DNA from: Candidatus Nomurabacteria bacterium
GTDB taxonomy: Bacteria > Patescibacteriota > Minisyncoccia > Phycocordibacterales > UBA9973
Reading direction: 5' to 3'
NCBI GenBank assembly: GCA_023267315.1
Contig: JAHFNN010000031.1
Location: 1 to 9,471 of the forward strand
DNA length: 9,471 nucleotides
The translations under genes were made by a program, and so were the position numbers. Below the pieces are notes generated by a model that had not been told where the DNA came from, did no database searches, and was given only the letters and a program-made list of their open reading frames with translations. Each line of letters opens with the position of its first letter. Position 1 is the stretch's first letter. Shown one piece after another: positions 5,076-9,471 of this stretch.

Positions 5076-5699
5076 TCAGATTTGTTCGGCTTGTTTCTTG
5101 CCTTCCTTAATTAAACGGAATACTTCTTTTTCTAAATACAATTTTTCTTCAAGCATTTTTTTCTCAAAAGCCAACTCCTCTTCTCTTGAATTAAATACTC
5201 TATTCATTTTTCGCCACTCTTTATTATAATCAATCGCCCTCCTCTTAAGTTCCTCTTCGCCTTCAAAATATGTGTCTTCATCCGGATCACTTTGGGCCCA
5301 TAAACACAGAAGTCCTGCGATATTGTCGTGAATCCTAACTCTCTCAGGAAGTGGCGCAGTATCTGGATTTTGTCTTACAGATGCAAGTGGCATTTCTTGT
5401 TTCAATTTATTCTCTGTGTTCGCCTCCAAGTAACTTTCAGTGACAACAGGATCAAGAATCCCCATCGTGAATCGAAGTAATCCGCGATTATTTTTCTCAG
5501 CAATAAGCTCAGTGATCTTTCCACTAATAAATGCAAGATCAAGCCCAGCAGTCTTAAGATTTTTGACGATCAATGGGATGTCATGCGAAGATGCAATGTT
5601 TGCGCCCTCGGCAGAAAGTATTGAGAGAGATTTTTGTAATACCTCAGTTAGTTGCTTTTCTTGTGCTTCAAGAACTTTGATTTGTGGCCGTGTTTCCAT
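5076..5699 (-). CDS. Helical soluble protein of unknown function in the htpX operon
   Basis: 207 residues, no signal peptide or membrane segment, and no family I recognise. The sequence is strongly helical. An N-terminal charged helix (about 5-28) and a middle helical region (41-103) are followed by a Pro-containing linker (104-120), then a highly charged Glu/Lys/Arg-rich C-terminal half (about 145-205) with coiled-coil character, e.g. EEELAFEKKMLEEKLYLEKE (173-192). The ATG lies 5 bases after the htpX stop and the intrinsic terminator follows directly, so it is the last gene of that operon. GGGAAAG 8 bases upstream is the only hint of a ribosome binding site in the operon. A role as cytoplasmic partner or adaptor of HtpX is possible from position alone. 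Confidence 0.82.
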   Translation of the reverse strand: METRPQIKVLEAQEKQLTEVLQKSLSILSAEGANIASSHDIPLIVKNLKTAGLDLAFISGKITELIAEKNNRGLLRFTMGILDPVVTESYLEANTENKLKQEMPLASVRQNPDTAPLPERVRIHDNIAGLLCLWAQSDPDEDTYFEGEEELKRRAIDYNKEWRKMNRVFNSREEELAFEKKMLEEKLYLEKEVFRLIKEGKKQAEQI

Positions 5700-5704
5700 A
5701 TTGG

Positions 5705-6595
5705 TTACTTTCCCATGTTACGCAAAATCTCAATTCGCTTCTCGATTGGTGGATGTGTTGCAAATAGATTTGAAATTTTCTTTACACCGAAAGGGTTTGC
5801 AATAAAAAGGTGCGCGGTTGCGTTGTTGGCAGTCTGCATCGGCTGTGCATAGGCGGCAATTTTCTGGAGTGCATTTGCAAGTCCATCTGGGTAGCGCGTC
5901 AAAAGCGCACCAGAAGCATCTGCTAGATATTCACGCTTGCGAGAGATTGCGAGCTGCACGAGCGTCGCAAAAACTGGCGCGAGAATCGCAAGTACAATTC
6001 CTACAATCATCAAGATATTTCCATTACTTCCCTCTCTATCATTATTTCTACCTCCGCCAAACATCAGTCCGCGAAGAAAAATATGTGAGAGTATCGAAAT
6101 GAATCCAGCTAGCACGACTGCGATTGTTGATACTAAAATATCTCGATTGCCCACATGAGAAAGCTCGTGCGCAATCACACCTTCGAGTTCATTTTTATCC
6201 AAGATTTGAAGTAATCCAGTAGTTGCAGCAATGGCTGAATGATCTTTATCTCTACCCGTTGCAAATGCATTTGGCGCAATATCGTTTATGATAAATACTC
6301 GTGGCTTCGGAAGTCCTGCGGTGATCGCTAAATTTTCAACAATATTATGTAGATCATGATACTGAGTAGGATCTGCCGGAACTGCACGCGAAAGTGAGAG
6401 CGCAATTTTGTCTGAATTCCAATAACTGACGATGTTCATCACGATACTGAAAATGACCGCAAAGTAGAGAATGCCGGGCGCATTATACACAGAGGAAAAT
6501 ACCCAGCCGATCGCAATGACTAAGATGAAAAAACTTGTCATCAAGATCCAGGTACGTTCGACATTTTTTGATTGTTGAGTATAGAGAGTTGCCAT
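5705..6595 (-). CDS. htpX: Membrane zinc metalloprotease HtpX (peptidase M48B)
   Basis: 296 residues, normal for the family. HtpX cleaves misfolded or damaged inner-membrane proteins, with its active site on the cytoplasmic side, and works beside FtsH in model bacteria. Two N-terminal helices (about 16-35 and 40-57) precede the catalytic domain. The zinc motif HELSH is at 143-147 (catalytic Glu144) and the third ligand is probably Glu222 in SRKREYLADASG. Two further helices lie at about 152-174 and 194-215. The family tail THPPIEKRIEILR (280-292) is intact. FATGRDKDHSAIAATTGLLQ (111-130) is also characteristic. No residue needed for activity appears lost. It lies 25 bases after an unknown anchored protein and in the same operon as lemA, a pairing seen in other bacteria. 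Confidence 0.97.
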   Translation of the reverse strand: MATLYTQQSKNVERTWILMTSFFILVIAIGWVFSSVYNAPGILYFAVIFSIVMNIVSYWNSDKIALSLSRAVPADPTQYHDLHNIVENLAITAGLPKPRVFIINDIAPNAFATGRDKDHSAIAATTGLLQILDKNELEGVIAHELSHVGNRDILVSTIAVVLAGFISILSHIFLRGLMFGGGRNNDREGSNGNILMIVGIVLAILAPVFATLVQLAISRKREYLADASGALLTRYPDGLANALQKIAAYAQPMQTANNATAHLFIANPFGVKKISNLFATHPPIEKRIEILRNMGK

Positions 6596-6620
6596 GAATT
6601 AGGTTCTGGAAGAAATTAAA

Positions 6621-7523
6621 TTACCCTGCACTACTTGATCGTATAAAAACAACCTTTCCATCCTTAATGACAATGGAACTCATACTCCCAATAAACATAC
6701 TAGAAGTATCTGCTTGAGCTGGGGTAAACGTCTCTGCATCAAACTTAATTGACGCACTGGAATCTATTTCAATTGTTCTTATTTTAGGATTTGTATTTCT
6801 TATATATCGTACAGCAAAAGCACTACAATCAGTAGTACACTTCCCATCCTCACGCGCCCACTGCATTGCTTCTTGGCTTGAGCTGGCAACTTGAACATAA
6901 TCAATATCGAGATAGTATTTACCGTTTGTTTTTGAAATATTTTTTATAATCCCACTGAAAGCGCCGTCAACAATATCGGAAGTAATCTCAACTGACCCAA
7001 GATCAATTAAATCACTGTCTTGAATAAGAAGTGTCTTGCCGTTTTCTTTATACATATACTCGCGTACTACTCCCCCATTTGTTTGAACATCCCCATAGTA
7101 GAATGTCTTACCATTTATTATTGTAGTTCCTGTATAAAATTCTGGTCTAAAATTAGGAGGTAATGTTCCCGCGTAAAAATGCAACGTATTAACTATTTTA
7201 TTACCACTATCTAATATTTCAGCATACGCACTGCCATCTTGGGTTATGCCTGATTTCACAGAATTGACGCTCCCGCTCGCATCATAGTTAAATGAAAAAC
7301 CATCTGCACTATACGTTTTTATATTCTTATTTGGCTGATAATCTGGTCCATTTGGATTCTGATTTGTTTGTGTTTGAGTGTTTGGTGTTTCGGTTTGTGT
7401 ATCGACGATATTTTCCCCACCAGTACCCCCTTTTTTATGTACAAGAAACCAAGCACCAATTGCAACGAAAATAATAAGGATAACCAACAGCGCTGTATTT
7501 AATTTTGAATTATTGTTTTGCAT
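6621..7523 (-). CDS. Membrane-anchored extracytoplasmic protein, two-part, unknown function
   Basis: 300 residues. A short cytoplasmic start (MQNNNSKLN) and one helix (about 10-28) anchor a protein that faces outward. A low-complexity Thr/Gln/Asn/Pro linker (about 35-68) leads to a beta-rich domain (69-180) and a second domain (about 188-298). The second contains DIDYVQVASSSQEAMQWARE (206-225), Cys229 and Cys233, and RYIRNTNPKIRTIEID (239-254). I have seen this IRNxNPKIRT pattern in other uncharacterised bacterial secreted proteins, but I know of no function. The ATG follows the stop of the upstream gene by 5 bases. That gene has a similar N-terminus, which suggests an old duplication or shared anchor type. 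Confidence 0.85.
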   Translation of the reverse strand: MQNNNSKLNTALLVILIIFVAIGAWFLVHKKGGTGGENIVDTQTETPNTQTQTNQNPNGPDYQPNKNIKTYSADGFSFNYDASGSVNSVKSGITQDGSAYAEILDSGNKIVNTLHFYAGTLPPNFRPEFYTGTTIINGKTFYYGDVQTNGGVVREYMYKENGKTLLIQDSDLIDLGSVEITSDIVDGAFSGIIKNISKTNGKYYLDIDYVQVASSSQEAMQWAREDGKCTTDCSAFAVRYIRNTNPKIRTIEIDSSASIKFDAETFTPAQADTSSMFIGSMSSIVIKDGKVVFIRSSSAG

Positions 7524-7528
7524 ACTAT

Positions 7529-8314
7529 TTATTTTAATAAATTAATAATCGGAACTTTAATCTGATCACCTTGCTCCTCTACATCGTTACTCCACACATA
7601 TGTATCTACAGTCACCGTGTCACCAGAGAACTGCGGCACGATAGTATCGTTGTTGATGAGACCGTCCAGATTTAGATGATAGTCTAATACCTTAGTACCA
7701 GTGTAGAGTGTTTCTTGATGAAAGTCTGAGAGTCGTAAAGAAACAACGCTAGTAGCATTTGATTGATCGACATTAGGATGGGCACCAGCAAATCCGCCAT
7801 CTGAGTTATATATGAAGAATCCATTTTTAGTCGTTAGTCCTTGCATGTAATTCCCAGAAAAATGCCGGCCATCACTCAATGAAAATATCTCAATCGATCG
7901 GACAGTCCATGTACCTTGATCCAAGAACACGTACTGCCCACTCGCATCATGATTAATACGCGCAGTGATAGTTCCCGCTTCACTTGAGCTGAACATATGT
8001 TCCATAGTGAAAGTACGCACCAACGTTCCATCTAATTTTTTAATTTCAATCTTGCCAGCAACATATCCATCTGGAGCAACAGTCTTCCCATTAGGCATAT
8101 ACGCCTGTGTACAATCATCAAGCACAACCTCAAACACATCATCCTTCGCCAAAGTAAAAGGGCACAGAGCCGAAGAAGAGCTAGTCTGAGTTTTGTTCAT
8201 ATCTGAAATACTTTTTGTTTCAGTTCCTTTGCCGAATTTCCATACGAAAAAAATAGCCACGGCCGCAAGAATAATTACGACAAATGATTTGAGAATTGAA
8301 TGATTATCTTGCAT
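7529..8314 (-). CDS. Membrane-anchored beta-rich extracytoplasmic protein, unknown function
   Basis: 261 residues with one N-terminal helix (about 9-26), a short Ser/Thr linker (31-48) and a beta-rich outward-facing domain (about 50-258). Cys51 and Cys68 are the only cysteines and could form a disulfide. Strand-turn patterns such as GTLVRTFTMEHMFSSSEAGT (96-115) and QYVFLDQGTWTVRSIEIFSL (127-146) suggest a jelly-roll or Ig-like sandwich, but I cannot name a family. The N-terminus MQDNHSILK resembles MQNNNSKLN of the next gene. It starts 9 bases after the TPM gene stop, without a Shine-Dalgarno sequence. A substrate-binding or scaffold role in the LemA/TPM/HtpX group is only inference. Confidence 0.84.
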   Translation of the reverse strand: MQDNHSILKSFVVIILAAVAIFFVWKFGKGTETKSISDMNKTQTSSSSALCPFTLAKDDVFEVVLDDCTQAYMPNGKTVAPDGYVAGKIEIKKLDGTLVRTFTMEHMFSSSEAGTITARINHDASGQYVFLDQGTWTVRSIEIFSLSDGRHFSGNYMQGLTTKNGFFIYNSDGGFAGAHPNVDQSNATSVVSLRLSDFHQETLYTGTKVLDYHLNLDGLINNDTIVPQFSGDTVTVDTYVWSNDVEEQGDQIKVPIINLLK

Positions 8315-8323
8315 AGAACTATT

Positions 8324-9235
8324 TTACCACGAGCCTGAAGAACCTCCTCCCCCTGAGGAACCGCCTCCAAATCCACCAAATCCTCCTCCAGAAGAAGATC
8401 CGCCACCCCAGCTACCCCCGCCCCACCACGGATGCGAGCCACCAGTTTGTGATACTTTTTGATAACTTCTTGAAACTGCTCGATCAAACAAAAGTCCTAT
8501 ACCCGCCAAAACTGCAGTGATAATAATATTGGCAACTAAACCAAATGCAAAGAAATTGAAAGCCAGGTTGATAAGTCCAATTATTCCACCCACTACTCCT
8601 CCAGCCCACCAGGATTTAGATCGTGCAAAGATTGCCGCAAGCCACTGTACAACTACAAAAAAAATAATGAAGTAGAAATAAGAGAAATCGTTTGAACCAC
8701 TTCTACTTGAAGTGTTACTTGAATATCCTTCTGGCACAGTAAATTCTCCTTTTGAAAGTTCGATGAGTTTATCTACTGTGCCATCAATACCTTCATAATA
8801 ATTCCCTGCCTGAAATGCCGGCTTCAAAACGGTGTCTTGAATATATGCTGTGCCAACATCAGTAAGCGCCCCCTCAAGTCCATAGCCAGTATGAACGCGT
8901 GTCTTATGTTCATCCATAGCTATGAGTAAAAGTGCACCATTATTCTTATCCTTCTTACCAATTCCCCATTTAGTGAAAATATCTTGAGCAACATTTTCAA
9001 CCGTATTACCATCGAGTGATTGGATGGTGACAACAGCAATTTCATTTGTCGTCTGCTTCTCAAAATTTTCTAATTTTGATTCAAGTGCTGATTTTTGCTC
9101 GGTAGTCAAAATACTTGCATAGTCCTGCACAAATCCGGTCGGACGTGCTGGAATATCAAAGGCAAAAGCACTCTGGGTAAAGAGTGCCGTGCCAAGAAAT
9201 ATCAGAGTGACTATACCGATATATTTTTTAGTCAT
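8324..9235 (-). CDS. TPM-domain membrane protein (YgcG family) with Gly/Ser-rich tail
   Basis: 303 residues. A signal peptide (1-25, ending AFA) is followed by a TPM domain (TLP18.3/Psb32/MOLO-1 fold, about 28-165). Seen in it are FVQDYASILTTEQKSALESK (35-54), NEIAVVTIQSLDG (64-76), GALLLIAMDEHKTRVHTGYG (100-119) and LEGALTD (120-126). Hydrophobic helices lie at about 184-203 and 210-250. The last 39 residues (265-303) are almost all Gly, Ser and Trp, the usual ending of YgcG-type proteins. Plant and algal TPM proteins act in photosystem II repair, and MOLO-1 is a receptor accessory subunit. The bacterial role is poorly known, though phosphatase activity has been reported for plant TLP18.3. 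The ATG is one base after the lemA stop, so translation is probably coupled. Confidence 0.95.
   Translation of the reverse strand: MTKKYIGIVTLIFLGTALFTQSAFAFDIPARPTGFVQDYASILTTEQKSALESKLENFEKQTTNEIAVVTIQSLDGNTVENVAQDIFTKWGIGKKDKNNGALLLIAMDEHKTRVHTGYGLEGALTDVGTAYIQDTVLKPAFQAGNYYEGIDGTVDKLIELSKGEFTVPEGYSSNTSSRSGSNDFSYFYFIIFFVVVQWLAAIFARSKSWWAGGVVGGIIGLINLAFNFFAFGLVANIIITAVLAGIGLLFDRAVSRSYQKVSQTGGSHPWWGGGSWGGGSSSGGGFGGFGGGSSGGGGSSGSW
8327..8443 (-). repeat. Low-complexity Gly/Ser-coding tract
   Basis: The plus strand here is dominated by CC-A/T-CC units, encoding runs of Gly with Ser and a few Trp and Phe at the C-terminus of the TPM protein. It is a coding low-complexity tract rather than a separate element. 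Such tracts are prone to length change between strains. Confidence 0.8.
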
Positions 9236-9236
9236 T

Positions 9237-9471
9237 TTACTGAGTGAAATCTACCTTTGGAACCTGTTTTGCTGTTTCTTCTACTTGGAAATATGCTCGC
9301 TCAGATACACCTGCCATTTTAGCAATCAGAGAACTTGGAAATGTCTTCACGCCAGTGTTGAAAGTCTTTACCAAGTCATTATATTTCATACGTTCAACTG
9401 AGATACGATTTTCACTTCCCTCAAGTTCTACGGTAAGATCACGGAATGATTGTGAGGATTGTAATGTTGGA
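9237..9471 (-). CDS. lemA: LemA family protein, C-terminal part (gene continues beyond the window)
   Basis: The last 77 codons of a gene whose start lies beyond 9471. The translation contains LQSSQSFRDLTVELEGSENR, then ISVERMKYNDLVKTFN, then TFPSSLIAKMAG, and ends VPKVDFTQ before TAA at 9239-9237. The pattern of an ELEGxENRI helix, a YNxxVxxFN helix, a FPxxLIA turn and a terminal PKVDF is diagnostic of LemA. LemA proteins have one N-terminal membrane helix and a long helical-bundle domain; their function is unclear, though genetic neighbourhoods tie them to TPM proteins and HtpX, as here. It is the first visible gene of the operon ending at 5076, and its promoter lies outside the window. Confidence 0.95.
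   Translation of the reverse strand, partial: PTLQSSQSFRDLTVELEGSENRISVERMKYNDLVKTFNTGVKTFPSSLIAKMAGVSERAYFQVEETAKQVPKVDFTQ

Noticed and set aside
7529..8314. Lipoprotein reading of the anchored beta-rich protein
   Set aside because: Cys51 lies 25 residues past the membrane helix and has no lipobox before it, so a plain membrane anchor fits better.
8275..8487. 70-codon minus-strand frame rich in Gly and Glu overlapping the TPM tail
   Set aside because: It is an out-of-frame reading of the Gly/Ser-coding tract and crosses into the next gene.

Overview
This 9.5 kb window is AT-rich bacterial DNA, and every gene I can support lies on the minus strand. Small intergenic gaps, a single-copy tRNA between operons, short membrane proteins of unknown family, an HtpX/LemA/TPM cluster and a near-total lack of Shine-Dalgarno sequences all point to the Candidate Phyla Radiation (Patescibacteria, probably a Parcubacteria-type lineage). 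This placement is inferred from gene style and family resemblance, not from a marker gene.

Reading in the direction of transcription (high to low coordinates), the first unit is a tight operon. It holds the 3' end of lemA (9471-9237), a secreted/membrane TPM-domain protein with a Gly/Ser tail (9235-8324), two membrane-anchored extracytoplasmic proteins of unknown function (8314-7529 and 7523-6621), the membrane zinc protease HtpX (6595-5705) and an unrecognised helical soluble protein (5699-5076). Gaps are 1-25 bases. It ends at a clear intrinsic terminator (5045-5066). LemA, TPM and HtpX together suggest an envelope or membrane-protein quality-control module.

A tRNA-Ser(GGA) follows (5025-4941), with a plausible extended -10 promoter placed just behind the terminator.

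The second operon runs from 4872 to 257. It holds a secreted/membrane protein ending in a YgaP-like DUF2892 domain, a P1B-type metal ATPase with an unusual TPC motif and no N-terminal metal-binding domain, a short TspO/MBR protein, a four-helix membrane protein of unknown family, a small basic Trp-rich protein that I recall mainly from eukaryotes and large viruses, and a CatE-like VOC protein. It ends at an intrinsic terminator (201-225). The content suggests metal, redox or electrophile stress handling, but no substrate can be fixed from sequence.

Beyond this terminator lies a roughly 125-base structured element with long terminal inverted repeats and 6-base flanking direct repeats (31-166). 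The first eight codons of a further minus-strand gene appear at the window edge (26-1).

The most notable points are the small inverted-repeat element, the orphan Trp-rich protein, the atypical metal ATPase with its DUF2892 partner, and the LemA-TPM-anchored proteins-HtpX cluster.
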